Shown here: piece by piece, positions 43,770 to 52,484 of the stretch
How the letters are laid out: the number at the start of each line of letters is the position of its first letter
Position numbering within the stretch: the stretch's first letter is position 1
Source of the DNA: Sporosarcina highlanderae
Lineage (GTDB): Bacteria; Bacillota; Bacilli; Bacillales_A; Planococcaceae
Length of the DNA: 64,000 nucleotides
Direction: 5' to 3'
NCBI RefSeq assembly: GCF_030433715.1
Contig: NZ_JAROCC010000007.1
Location: forward strand, 62,001-126,000
Notes under the pieces: generated by a model
Told to the model about the DNA's origin: nothing
The model's database searches: none
What the model saw: only the letters and a program-made list of their open reading frames with translations
Translations under genes and position numbers: made by a program

Positions 43770-43859
43770 GTTCGTAAAGTAGTATTGTAGTTTTACGAAC
43801 TATTTTTGAAATGTATTTCATGTCAATCACAGTGTTCGTAAATGTGTACCATTACGAAC
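43770..43859. repeat. Paired inverted repeats, candidate res site of the decayed recombinase
   Basis: GTTCGTAAA / TTTACGAAC (43770-43800) and GTTCGTAA / TTACGAAC (43834-43859) are two dyads of the same half-site. They lie about 60 bases upstream of the recombinase start on its own promoter side. Resolvase res sites have this design of repeated dyads next to the gene. Confidence 0.55.
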
Positions 43860-44201
43860 TTTATTTTTATGTCGATGATTTATTCCAGTGGAATCAATAG
43901 GGTTAGCGTTGAAAGGATTTCATGAGATGGTATGAATTTTAAAAAGGGTGTAAATTAAAAATAAGAATAAAAGGAAAGGGTGTGTTTGAAGGTGGGAAAT
44001 AAATTTGAATACATATACTCTCGAAGCAAAAGCATCCTAATAAAGAGGCGGGGGAGCATGAGCACATAAGTACTCTTGAATTGTTAATAATGCTGAACCC
44101 CCAACAATTAGCAAGCTGACAAACTGAACAATTCTTACAGTAAATAAACAGCCACCAACTCGATGAGAAAGTGGCTGTTTGCGTTATCTAAATTTAATCA
44201 T
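43860..44201. other. Eroded intergenic DNA with one hairpin
   Basis: No gene is supported. The only clear structure is AAACAGCCAC / GTGGCTGTTT at 44147-44180, a likely terminator of the Amj remnant on the minus strand. Confidence 0.5.
44147..44180. terminator. Hairpin terminator downstream of the Amj remnant
   Basis: A 10-bp perfect stem AAACAGCCAC / GTGGCTGTTT. Confidence 0.6.
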
Positions 44202-44455
44202 CTATTTTGAAGCGAAATTGACCTTCACATACGTAAGTGCATCTTCTTTTGGTGCCAAATTAATGAGACTCCCGGTAATGGGCTATGCATCATATTCGCT
44301 AGCCGTGAACCATCACAAGCTTCATAAAATGAAGCAAAGGCTGAAGCGAGTAGTCTAACCCTTGCGCCAGATAATCATACAGCATAAGCAAGTGTTTCAA
44401 TGGAATGAATCATACAGATAAATAAAGCAATAATGATAAGCTGTGTTGTAGTCAC
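44202..44455 (-). pseudogene. N-terminal remnant of an Amj-type lipid II flippase
   Basis: On the minus strand a GTG start after AGGAG leads into LIIIALFICMIHSIETLAYAV, a stop, then LSGARVRLLASAFASF, SRLANMMHSPLPG. After a frameshift it reads GSLINLAPKEDALTYVKV and stops. This is the start of Amj (B. subtilis YdaH), an alternative lipid II flippase. Only about 80 of some 260-270 codons remain, with a nonsense and a frameshift mutation. Confidence 0.75.
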
Positions 44456-44544
44456 AGGTGTCTCCTAAGTAGGGTGATAGGAAAAACTTTCATTAAACGA
44501 TTTGTTTAAAGAGGGAATAGTCCATTATTTTTTGTTGACTAGGT

Positions 44545-45099
44545 TTATTGGCTCCACTTTCGCATCAGTTTTTTTCCTGTTAAAAATAGTGCGAGTCCAT
44601 AGAGAGCAACGATAAATACAGTATCCCAATTGCCTGCTGCTATTTGATGACCTGCAAGTGAAAAGGCGAGTATGATTGGTAGCTTGCCTAAAAATGTTGC
44701 AGCGATAAAGGCACCAAGATTTACATTAGATATACCTGCAATTAAATTAATGCCCGCAGAAGGTAAAACAGGAATGATGCGACCGAGCAGTACAGCTAAA
44801 AATCCGTTTTTTTCAATTAAAGCAAGGTATTTCGTTAAATACTGCCTCTTTGTTAAATATTTTAGTGCGACTTGGCGCAGTAAGCTTTTACTTAAGAGAA
44901 ATAAAAGGAAGGACCCCAGCGTTGTCCCGAGCATGTTAATTGCAAAACCAGGAAAAAACGCATGTTTACTTGCAATGTATGCAGCTAGTACCGGAATTGG
45001 CGCAAAGGGAATCATTGAAACGAGTACCATCAAAAAAAATTGATAAAGCCATGCGAAAGGTCTTTCATTTTGTACAATGTCTAAAAATAATTGATCCAT
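44545..45099 (-). CDS. TVP38/TMEM64 (DedA-like) family membrane protein
   Basis: A 184-residue protein with four to five hydrophobic segments and the SNARE-associated/VTT pattern PFAPIPVLAAYIASKHAFFPGFAINMLGTTLGS and LLGRIIPVLPSAGINLIAG. Members are proposed lipid scramblases or transporters. ATG follows AAAGGAAC. It is the only apparently intact gene in the eroded zone 42.9-45.7 kb. Confidence 0.85.
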   Translation of the reverse strand: MDQLFLDIVQNERPFAWLYQFFLMVLVSMIPFAPIPVLAAYIASKHAFFPGFAINMLGTTLGSFLLFLLSKSLLRQVALKYLTKRQYLTKYLALIEKNGFLAVLLGRIIPVLPSAGINLIAGISNVNLGAFIAATFLGKLPIILAFSLAGHQIAAGNWDTVFIVALYGLALFLTGKKLMRKWSQ

Positions 45100-45142
45100 A
45101 ATAGTTCCTTTAATTAGTTTTAGTTATAGTATATCTGATTTA

Positions 45143-45310
45143 ATACGGCCAATGTATACACGGGAACAACTTCTTATGGTAGCTTGCGTGTATAATGCTG
45201 AGACTGACATTCGAACAGTAGATTCACATATACGGAATTTGAGGACAGCTGGTACTCCTATAGATCAATTTTTGTTTACAGTATGGGGTATCGGTTATAA
45301 GTGGAGATAA
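45143..45310 (+). pseudogene. C-terminal remnant of an OmpR-family response regulator
   Basis: One frame reads YTREQLLMVACVYNAETDIRTVDSHIRNLR then TAGTPIDQFLFTVWGIGYKWR-stop, the winged-helix end of an OmpR-type regulator. Compared with the complete regulator at 54617 it is closely similar but lacks four residues (EKLK) and all of the receiver domain. It is a partial copy of the same regulator family. Confidence 0.8.
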
Positions 45311-45544
45311 AAAGATAGTGTGAATTTGAGAGAGATTATGCATTATTTATTATGTTGAATGAGTATAGAACGGTTGATTATAGAATCTTTAGCTACTAAG
45401 GGATGGTAGATAATGTCATCGGAAAATCTTATAAAAGATAAAACAATGAAAGGGAAATTAGAAGCAATCCTCGTCTTGGCTATTCCACGCTCCACTGATT
45501 GATCCGAACGTTCACAGTTGCGGTACTGTTAGACCGCATGGTGA

Positions 45545-45724
45545 AGGAATTCTGCGACAGGGTATGAACAAGTGCGCTCAGTTGTGGCCTATTTGACGGG
45601 TGATTTCGAATCTGCGAAGAATGATGTCGAACTAGACTTGCCCGAGACTGGGCTGTGCAGTATAAACTTAGCATCGACAAAAAAGGTTGAGTCTTGCTGT
45701 AACAGTACAATCGGCAGCTGTTAA
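45545..45724 (+). pseudogene. Cysteine-rich C-terminal remnant, family uncertain
   Basis: A frame without start reads GYEQVRSVVAYLTGDFESAK, then VELDLPETGLCS and ends VESCCNSTIGSC-stop. The composition is protein-like and the cysteine pairs suggest a metal- or arsenic-related protein, which fits the operon downstream. I cannot name the family. Between 45311 and 45544 another short frame (from 45414) looks eroded. Confidence 0.45.
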
Positions 45725-45740
45725 AAGTGGGGAACCATAG

Positions 45741-45941
45741 ATGGTCGTAAATAGTCGAGGGAATTTATGGGAAGAATACTTTCGTGCATATTTAACCTTA
45801 GTCATGAATGCAAGAAGCTGTTCTTTGGAAGATGCAAAGGATTTCATGTTGGAAACATTTTTTGAAGGAAACTTCTCTTCATTTAGACCAATAAGTTATT
45901 CAAGTTACTTACATGCAGTAAATTCTTTGAGCGGAGACTGA
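45741..45941 (+). CDS. Small protein of unknown function
   Basis: A 66-residue protein (MVVNSRGNLWEEYFRAYLTLV..., EDAKDFMLETFFEGNFSSF). It has a modest GGGG ribosome-like site ten bases before ATG. No family is recognised. It lies alone between the remnants and the arsR promoter, and may itself be a remnant. Confidence 0.45.
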   Translation: MVVNSRGNLWEEYFRAYLTLVMNARSCSLEDAKDFMLETFFEGNFSSFRPISYSSYLHAVNSLSGD

Positions 45942-46024
45942 TGCTGTAATAACGATACGATTTGAAGCAATAGGAACATATCAAATGCATGACCTTACAA
46001 GCAGATAATAAATTGACATTAATA

Positions 46025-46080
46025 AAATAAGGTGCCTGGTTTAAACAATGTGGAATTGTTTAGAACTAAGCATCTTATTT
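46025..46080. terminator. Long hairpin before the ars promoter
   Basis: AAATAAGGTGC / GCATCTTATTT (one G-T pair) encloses a nested AAACAAT / ATTGTTT. Both flanks are T-rich, so it can insulate the ars operon. Confidence 0.65.
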
Positions 46081-46106
46081 AAGTTTTCAAATCACGAAAC
46101 ATTTAC

Positions 46107-46135
46107 TTGCTTATATAAGCATATGATTATATAAT
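46107..46135 (+). promoter_or_regulatory. ars operon promoter with ArsR operator
   Basis: TTGCTT, 17 bases, TATAAT. A perfect 14-bp palindrome TGCTTATATAAGCA (46108-46121) covers the -35 and part of the spacer, the usual place for ArsR binding. Confidence 0.75.
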
Positions 46136-46160
46136 GATTGCGGAAAGGTGGAGATCGCAT

Positions 46161-46508
46161 ATGAATACAGAAGTAACGATTGATATGCAGCGAGCATCAC
46201 AGCTTTTGAAATTGCTTGGAGATCAAACTCGTTTGACGATGATGAAATTACTTCAGTCACATGAATGCTGTGTATGTGAATTTGTCGAGATTTTTAAAAT
46301 GAGTCAGCCGGCAATCAGCCAACACTTGCGGAAACTAAGGGATATTGAATTAGTTAAAGAAGAACGCAGAGGACAATGGGTTTTCTTTTCGATAAATGAA
46401 AGTCATGAAGATTATCCGTTTATTCAAACCATACTTGAGCATCTTCCGGAGCAGAATGAATCAATCGCTGAGTTGGAAGCGCAAGGACTTCGTGTTTGTT
46501 GTCAATAA
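46161..46508 (+). CDS. arsR: Arsenical resistance repressor ArsR
   Basis: A 115-residue winged-helix repressor. QLLKLLGDQTRLTMMKLL is followed by the metalloid-sensing helix ECCVCEF (CxC near residue 38-40) and the recognition helix MSQPAISQHLRKLRDI. As(III) binding to these cysteines releases DNA. A C-terminal CC pair is also present. ATG at 46161 is seven bases after GGTGGAG. It heads an eight-gene unit transcribed from the promoter at 46107. Confidence 0.93.
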   Translation: MNTEVTIDMQRASQLLKLLGDQTRLTMMKLLQSHECCVCEFVEIFKMSQPAISQHLRKLRDIELVKEERRGQWVFFSINESHEDYPFIQTILEHLPEQNESIAELEAQGLRVCCQ

Positions 46509-46523
46509 GGAGGAGAAAGTACG

Positions 46524-47822
46524 TTGGGTTCAGTTATTATCGCATCGTTGATTTTTATCATAACACTTATTTTTGTTATTTGGCAGCCTAGAAATTTATC
46601 GATCGGATGGTCTGCCTGTATTGGTGCGATCATTGCTTTGTTAGTAGGAGTAGTTGATTTTAATGATGTTATTGATGTAACGGGAATTGTTTGGAATGCT
46701 ACACTTGCTTTCGTCGCCATCATTATCATCTCATTAATCTTGGACGAAATCGGTTTCTTCGAGTGGTCTGCGTTACATATGGCGAGATTAGCCAAAGGTA
46801 GCGGTATTCGCATGTTTGTTTATGTCAGTATTCTTGGCGCGATTGTTGCTGCCTTGTTTGCAAACGATGGGGCAGCACTTATTTTAACTCCAATCGTGCT
46901 TGCGATGGTACGGAATTTGAAATTCAGTGAAAAGATGATTTTTCCATTCATCATTGCCAGTGGTTTTATTGCGGATACGACTTCGTTGCCATTGGTCGTA
47001 AGTAACTTAGTAAATATTGTTTCGGCAGACTTTTTCGGGATCGGATTTGTCGAGTATGCATCCCGGATGATCGTTCCCAATTTATTTGCTTTAGTTGCGA
47101 GTATTTTAGTGCTGTTTTTATTCTTCCGTAAGGATATCCCGAAAGACTATAAACTATCAGATTTAAAAGAACCAAAGGATGCTGTGAAGGATGGAAAGAT
47201 GTTTCGGCTTTCTTGGGTCGTATTAGGTATTTTGCTTATCGGGTATTTCACGAGTGGAATTACGGGGCTTCCTGTATCAATAGTTGCTGGAGTCATGGCT
47301 ATATTCTTTATGATGATGGGACAAAAAAGCCCCGCTGTTCACACAAAACAAGTGCTAAAAGGAGCACCATGGTCCATCGTATTCTTCTCAGTTGGGATGT
47401 ACGTGGTCGTTTATGGACTGCGAAATGTTGGTCTGACAAGTGTGCTTGGTGATCTTATTCAATTAGCTGCAGATCAAGGCTTGTTTATAGGTACGATTTC
47501 AATGGGCTTTATTGCTGCGATATTATCTTCAATCATGAATAATATGCCAACTGTAATGATCAATGCGCTAGCCATTGCGGATACGAATACTACAGGGACG
47601 ATTCGTGAAGCTTTGATTTATGCAAATGTCATCGGTTCAGATTTAGGTCCAAAAATTACACCAATCGGTTCATTGGCCACTTTATTATGGCTGTATGTCT
47701 TATCACAAAAAGGTGTGAAAATATCATGGGGTACTTATTTTAAAACCGGTATTATCTTAACAGTTCCTACACTTTTAATTACACTAATTGGCCTGTATCT
47801 ATGGTTATCGATCATACACTAA
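46524..47822 (+). CDS. arsB: Arsenite efflux permease ArsB
   Basis: A 432-residue, 12-helix ArsB/NhaD-type transporter that exports As(OH)3/Sb(OH)3, alone or as the channel for the ArsA ATPase. Typical segments are [43 protein letters not shown], and [18 protein letters not shown] start after AAGGAGGAG. It lies directly behind arsR. Confidence 0.95.
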   Translation: MGSVIIASLIFIITLIFVIWQPRNLSIGWSACIGAIIALLVGVVDFNDVIDVTGIVWNATLAFVAIIIISLILDEIGFFEWSALHMARLAKGSGIRMFVYVSILGAIVAALFANDGAALILTPIVLAMVRNLKFSEKMIFPFIIASGFIADTTSLPLVVSNLVNIVSADFFGIGFVEYASRMIVPNLFALVASILVLFLFFRKDIPKDYKLSDLKEPKDAVKDGKMFRLSWVVLGILLIGYFTSGITGLPVSIVAGVMAIFFMMMGQKSPAVHTKQVLKGAPWSIVFFSVGMYVVVYGLRNVGLTSVLGDLIQLAADQGLFIGTISMGFIAAILSSIMNNMPTVMINALAIADTNTTGTIREALIYANVIGSDLGPKITPIGSLATLLWLYVLSQKGVKISWGTYFKTGIILTVPTLLITLIGLYLWLSIIH

Positions 47823-47847
47823 AACATTAAAAAAGGGGATTTTCATT

Positions 47848-48267
47848 ATGTCGAAAAAAACACTTTATTTCTTATGTACAGGTAACTCATGCCGTAGCCA
47901 AATGGCTGAAGGATGGGGTAAAAAGTATCTTGGTGAAGAATGGCAAGTTCTTAGTGCAGGAATTGAAGCGCACGGAGTCAATCCGAATGCTATTAAAGCA
48001 ATGAATGAGGCTGGCGTCGATATTTCAAATCAAACTTCGGATATCATTGATCCGGAAATATTAAATAACGCTGATTTCGTCGTTACACTTTGCGGTGATG
48101 CTGCTGATAAGTGTCCGATGACGCCTCCACATGTAAAACGTGAGCATTGGGGATTTGATGACCCTGCTAAAGCGGAGGGAACGGATGAAGATAAATGGGC
48201 GTTTTTCCAGCGTGTACGCGATGAAATTGGTGCTAGGATTGAACGCTTTGCTAAAACTGGTGAATAA
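47848..48267 (+). CDS. arsC: Arsenate reductase ArsC, thioredoxin-coupled type
   Basis: A 139-residue low-molecular-weight-phosphatase-fold enzyme that reduces As(V) to As(III). The catalytic P-loop CTGNSCR is at residues 11-17, and the redox relay cysteines are in [11 protein letters not shown] (about 82 and 89). This type uses thioredoxin and thioredoxin reductase, and a trxB gene is present downstream in the same operon. ATG at 47848 is behind AAGGGG; the larger open frame before it is not translated from a site. Confidence 0.95.
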   Translation: MSKKTLYFLCTGNSCRSQMAEGWGKKYLGEEWQVLSAGIEAHGVNPNAIKAMNEAGVDISNQTSDIIDPEILNNADFVVTLCGDAADKCPMTPPHVKREHWGFDDPAKAEGTDEDKWAFFQRVRDEIGARIERFAKTGE

Positions 48268-48273
48268 ATAAAA

Positions 48274-48300
48274 ATAGCCGTGGATTCACATCACGGCTAT
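48274..48300. other. Hairpin between arsC and arsD
   Basis: Stem ATAGCCGTG / CACGGCTAT with a 9-base loop. It has no T run on the plus strand but a perfect one on the minus strand. On the ars message it may stabilise the arsRBC part or lower arsDA expression. Confidence 0.5.
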
Positions 48301-48355
48301 CCTTACAATAAACATATAAGGATATTATTATACAGTGATAAAGGAGTTGTAGATA

Positions 48356-48715
48356 TTGAAAAAGGTAGAAATATTTGATCCTGCAATGTGTTGTTCAACT
48401 GGTGTCTGTGGACCAGGTGTGGATCCGGAATTAACACGTGTCGCATCGGCTGTTTATTCACTTGAACAAAAGAAATTTGATATTACACGTTATAATCTAG
48501 CCAATGATCCGGGTGCATTTGTAGAAAATGAAGTAGTAAACCAGGTGCTCCTTGAAAAAGGACCTGATGCTCTTCCTCTGATACTCGTAAATAATGAAGT
48601 TGTAAAAGTGGGTGCCTATCCAACAAACGAAGAGTTAGCGGAGTGGCTTGATGTAAAGGCTGCTGAACTCCAGGAAAAACCACGTGTACGTGTTTCACTT
48701 AAGCTTGATAAATGA
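48356..48715 (+). CDS. arsD: Arsenic metallochaperone ArsD
   Basis: A 119-residue chaperone that hands As(III) to ArsA. The vicinal cysteines are in AMCCSTGVCG (Cys12, Cys13, Cys18), all needed for arsenite transfer in known ArsD. The C-terminal CC pairs of some homologues are absent. TTG start after AAAGGAG. ArsA begins 13 bases after the stop. Confidence 0.93.
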   Translation: MKKVEIFDPAMCCSTGVCGPGVDPELTRVASAVYSLEQKKFDITRYNLANDPGAFVENEVVNQVLLEKGPDALPLILVNNEVVKVGAYPTNEELAEWLDVKAAELQEKPRVRVSLKLDK

Positions 48716-48727
48716 GGAGTGACACCA

Positions 48728-50500
48728 ATGTATCCAATGTTTAATCCTAACCAAATCGCACTAACTCCATTTTTATTTTTCACCGGAAAAGGTGGCGTTG
48801 GTAAGACATCAACGGCCTGTGCGACAGCGGTTTTCCTTGCGGATCAAGGAAAAAAAGTGCTTTTAGTAAGTACTGATCCTGCTTCAAATTTACAAGATGT
48901 TCTAGATGTGGAATTATCGAATGAACCAGTTGCTATTCCAAGTGTAAGTAATTTATTCGCTTGCAATATTGATCCCGAAGCGTCTGCGAGAAGATATCGT
49001 GAACAAGTTGTCGGTCTTTACCGAGGTAAACTGCCAGATGCGGTCCTTGCAACGATGGAAGAACAGTTATCGGGTGCTTGCACAGTTGAAATTGCTGCAT
49101 TTGATGAATTTTCTCACCTGTTATCCGATGAAGATGTGTTAAATCAATATGATCACGTATTGTTTGACACTGCGCCGACTGGGCACACATTGCGTCTTCT
49201 ACAATTACCAACTGCGTGGACCGGGTTTTTGGAAGAAAGTACACACGGTGCTTCCTGTTTAGGTCCGCTGTCAGGTCTTGGTGAGAAAAAAGAGTTGTAT
49301 GCGAAAGCTGTCGAGTCTCTATCTAATATAGAAAAAACGACTCTAATTTTGGTGTCGCGTCCGGATGTATCATCTTTAGTGGAAGCAAATCGGGCTTCTT
49401 CAGAGCTGAAAGATATCGGCATTCAAAATCAGATACTCATCATAAATGGTCTACTTCAGACTCACCGTCCCGAAGATGGGGTGTCAACAGCGTTTTATAA
49501 TCGACAACGGCTTGCATTGAAAGAAACGCCCGATGCGTTAAAACAGGTTGTTACCTTCTCCCTTCCATATGTTGCGTATTCACTAACCGGTGTTGACAAC
49601 CTCCGGCACTTATTTGGCTCTTACACGATTACTGTATTTGAAGACGATAACCTCAACGCTGAACCGATTCAACTTCCAGGCCTAAACAAAGTAATCGATG
49701 ATTTTTCTTCGAAAAACATCCGTGTGATTTTCACGATGGGTAAAGGTGGGGTTGGAAAAACATCGATTGCATCAGCGATTGCGGTCGGTCTGTCTGAGAA
49801 AGGTCACCGTGTTCATTTGACTACGACAGACCCTGCAGCACATATTGCTTACACGTTTGAAGGAAGCGTTCTTAGAGATAATCTGACAATTAGCAGCATT
49901 GATCCAGAAATTGAAGTAGAGAAATATAAGCAGGAAGTGCTTTCGACAGCAGGGGAAGGGCTGGATGAAGAAGGGCTCGCGTATTTGAAAGAAGACCTCG
50001 AATCGCCATGTACAGAAGAAATTGCTTTGTTTAGAGCATTTGCGGAAGTCGTTGATAAATCGGAAAATGAAATTGTTGTGATTGATACGGCACCTACCGG
50101 CCACACATTGTTGTTGCTTGATTCCACGGAAGCGTATCACAAAGAAATGAGCCGATCGACTGGCGATGTACCAGAAAGTGTGAAGAAGCTTCTTCCACGT
50201 TTGCAAAATCCGGAAGAAACCGGCGTGGTCATTGTGACATTGGCCGAGGCAACACCGGTATTAGAGGCTTCAAGATTGCAGGAAGACCTCAAGCGTGCTC
50301 AGATTGATCCGAAGTGGTGGGTCATTAATCAAAGTTTGTACGCAACGGATACTACAGATCCTATTTTAAAAGGGCGTGCGGTTTCTGAAAAACGATGGAT
50401 CAAAGTAGTGAATGAAGAATTAGCGCCGCAGTGTGCGGTAATCCCATGGTTGCATGAAGAAAAAATCGGCTATAACAAATTGAAAGAATTCATCCTATAA
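48728..50500 (+). CDS. arsA: Arsenite-activated ATPase ArsA
   Basis: A 590-residue tandem ATPase with two homologous halves. Each has a deviant P-loop: FTGKGGVGKTSTACA near residue 20 and FTMGKGGVGKTSIASA near 340. Each half also has the signal sequence DTAPTGHTLRLL / DTAPTGHTLLLL. Metalloid-binding cysteines lie in SGACTVE and SPCTEE. It energises ArsB. ATG at 48728, eight bases after AGGAG. Confidence 0.95.
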   Translation: MYPMFNPNQIALTPFLFFTGKGGVGKTSTACATAVFLADQGKKVLLVSTDPASNLQDVLDVELSNEPVAIPSVSNLFACNIDPEASARRYREQVVGLYRGKLPDAVLATMEEQLSGACTVEIAAFDEFSHLLSDEDVLNQYDHVLFDTAPTGHTLRLLQLPTAWTGFLEESTHGASCLGPLSGLGEKKELYAKAVESLSNIEKTTLILVSRPDVSSLVEANRASSELKDIGIQNQILIINGLLQTHRPEDGVSTAFYNRQRLALKETPDALKQVVTFSLPYVAYSLTGVDNLRHLFGSYTITVFEDDNLNAEPIQLPGLNKVIDDFSSKNIRVIFTMGKGGVGKTSIASAIAVGLSEKGHRVHLTTTDPAAHIAYTFEGSVLRDNLTISSIDPEIEVEKYKQEVLSTAGEGLDEEGLAYLKEDLESPCTEEIALFRAFAEVVDKSENEIVVIDTAPTGHTLLLLDSTEAYHKEMSRSTGDVPESVKKLLPRLQNPEETGVVIVTLAEATPVLEASRLQEDLKRAQIDPKWWVINQSLYATDTTDPILKGRAVSEKRWIKVVNEELAPQCAVIPWLHEEKIGYNKLKEFIL

Positions 50501-50519
50501 CAATTCGGAGGTACAGAGC

Positions 50520-51485
50520 ATGCACAAAGTAGTAATCCTAGGTACTGGGCCTGCAGGTTTAACAGCGGCAATTTATTTAGCAAGAGCCAATATGAATCCT
50601 ATAGTTATCGAAGGCAACCAACCAGGAGGGCAATTAACACTAACAACAGAAGTAGAAAACTTCCCAGGTTTTATAGATGGAATTATGGGACCGGACCTTA
50701 TGGATAACATGAGGAAACAAGCAGAGCGCTTTGGAGCTGAATTTAAAAGAGGATGGGTAACAGATGTAGATCTATCCCAAAAATCTTTCAAGCTCAATGT
50801 AAATGGTTTAGGGGAAATTGTAACTGAGTCACTAATTCTTTCAACAGGTGCATCAGCCAAACTCCTTCAAATCCCAGGTGAACAAGAAAACATTGGTTCG
50901 GGCCTGAGTACTTGTGCAACTTGCGATGGCTTTTTCTACAGAGGTAAAAAAGTTATTATTGTTGGAGGAGGAGACTCGGCAATGGAAGAAGCGAATTTCC
51001 TCACTAAATTTGCTTCTGAAGTAATAATTGTTCATCGTCGTGACGAATTACGCGCTTCAAAAATTATGCAAGATCGGGCTAAACAAAATTCGAAGATAGC
51101 TTGGGGGTTAAATAAGACTCCTCTCGAAGTAATTGGAAACGGTATTAAAGTTACTGGACTGAAAGTGAAAAATAATGAGACCGGCGAAGAAGAGATCATC
51201 GAAGCAGACGGGATTTTTGTCGCAATCGGACATACACCAAATACGGCTTTCTTAAACGGACAAATTGAAACAGATGAGGTTGGTTATATTCAAGTAAAGC
51301 CTGGAACGACAGAAACTAACATACCAGGTGTCTTCGCATGTGGTGACGTTCAAGATAATAAATACCGGCAAGCAATTACAGCTGCGGGTACAGGATGTAT
51401 GGCAGCCCTTGATGCAGAAAGATACTTGGAGAATCATGCAATTACCGACTGGTCCCAAACACTGAATGAGGTGAATGAAGGATGA
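50520..51485 (+). CDS. trxB: Thioredoxin-disulfide reductase
   Basis: A 321-residue FAD/NADPH enzyme with FAD-binding GTGPAGLTAAIYLARA, the redox-active CATC near residue 136, NADPH-binding GGGDSAMEEA and the C-terminal GVFACGDVQD. It reduces thioredoxin, the electron donor of ArsC-type reductases. Placement inside the ars operon suggests a dedicated supply of reductant. Its stop overlaps the next start as ATGA. Confidence 0.95.
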   Translation: MHKVVILGTGPAGLTAAIYLARANMNPIVIEGNQPGGQLTLTTEVENFPGFIDGIMGPDLMDNMRKQAERFGAEFKRGWVTDVDLSQKSFKLNVNGLGEIVTESLILSTGASAKLLQIPGEQENIGSGLSTCATCDGFFYRGKKVIIVGGGDSAMEEANFLTKFASEVIIVHRRDELRASKIMQDRAKQNSKIAWGLNKTPLEVIGNGIKVTGLKVKNNETGEEEIIEADGIFVAIGHTPNTAFLNGQIETDEVGYIQVKPGTTETNIPGVFACGDVQDNKYRQAITAAGTGCMAALDAERYLENHAITDWSQTLNEVNEG

Positions 51486-51910
51486 CAACTAAAAATTATC
51501 AGGAATTAATTGAAGACGGTATTTTTATTGGCGGAGCAGATGATGTAATGGATATTATGAAGGATGAAAGAATTGATGTAGTCGTAGATTTACGTGCAGA
51601 ATCCGCGGATACTTCATCAGAAAGCAATCGGATTCATAGTCCGATTGTAGATGATGCCGATCAGCAAGATGAATCTGTGAATAAAGCCATCAATTTGGTC
51701 GTCAATTCTTACAATGAAGGAAAGAAAGTCTTCGTTCATTGCGGTGGGGGAAGTAATCGAACAGGTACTGTTGCAATTGGAACACTTTTAGCCCTTGGCA
51801 AAGCAAACACAATTGCAGAAGCAGAGGAAAAAGCGAAAACAATCCGTCCTAAGATCAATGTGAAAGAAGCAATGAAAGACTCTTTAATAAGAATATTCCC
51901 CGATGCATAG
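51482..51910 (+). CDS. Dual-specificity-type protein tyrosine phosphatase
   Basis: A 142-residue protein with the P-loop HCGGGSNRTG (C-x5-R, about residues 83-90) after a DVVVDLRAE strand. It would dephosphorylate a protein or small phosphoester. A direct link to arsenic is not established. Alternatively, the fold could act on arsenate, an analogue of phosphate. It is translationally coupled to trxB and overlaps the next open frame. Confidence 0.85.
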   Translation: MTTKNYQELIEDGIFIGGADDVMDIMKDERIDVVVDLRAESADTSSESNRIHSPIVDDADQQDESVNKAINLVVNSYNEGKKVFVHCGGGSNRTGTVAIGTLLALGKANTIAEAEEKAKTIRPKINVKEAMKDSLIRIFPDA

Positions 51911-51941
51911 TTCTTGGATGAAAAAAGAAGGAGAGAGAATA

Positions 51942-52220
51942 ATGAACATTACAAACGAAGCCAAGCAGTATATTCAATCAGTTTTGGAAGAACAGCAAGC
52001 CAAAGGACTACGTATTTACGCCATCGAGGGTTGCTGTGGAGCGCAAATTGGTTTATCTCTAGATCAACCTGAGGAATCGGATACTATATCTTTTATCAAT
52101 GACATCCAAGTTGCCATTTCCCCGATAGCTTCTGGGCTTCTGAGCGATGTAACATTGGATTTTGAAACTGAAGGTAGCCAAGCGGGTCTAGTAATGATTG
52201 GTGCACCGAATAACTGTTAA
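51942..52220 (+). CDS. HesB/IscA-like iron-sulfur-fold protein
   Basis: A 92-residue protein with NITNEAKQYIQSVLEEQQAKGLRIYAIEGCCGAQIGLSLD, the HesB-like core with a CC pair. The third C-terminal cysteine of A-type carriers is shifted to the last residue (NNC). It may bind iron, an Fe-S cluster or a thiophilic metal such as arsenic. ATG at 51942 follows AAGGAGAGAG. It ends the ars operon. Confidence 0.8.
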   Translation: MNITNEAKQYIQSVLEEQQAKGLRIYAIEGCCGAQIGLSLDQPEESDTISFINDIQVAISPIASGLLSDVTLDFETEGSQAGLVMIGAPNNC

Positions 52221-52277
52221 TATAAAAGAGCTCATTCAGCAATCTTGTTTAGAGTACTATAGCGGAATAAAAAGACT

Positions 52278-52336
52278 AATAAACACTTAGCAAAGAGTCC
52301 ACTTTTGGTAACTCATGCTAAGTGTTTATTATTTTT
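52278..52336 (+). terminator. Terminator of the ars operon
   Basis: Stem AAACACTTAGCA / TGCTAAGTGTTT with a 23-base loop, followed by ATTATTTTT. Confidence 0.85.
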
Positions 52337-52484
52337 GCAAAACGAACATATATTCCAACTGTTGATCAGGAATCAAATTCTTCCTTTTCAAAATATAGGT
52401 AAGAGGTGCAAACAGAGCTTTACTGGTATAGATTAAAGTTCAAGTAAATTCAGGAGTGCCAGTCTTTGCTATTTGACTACTTAG

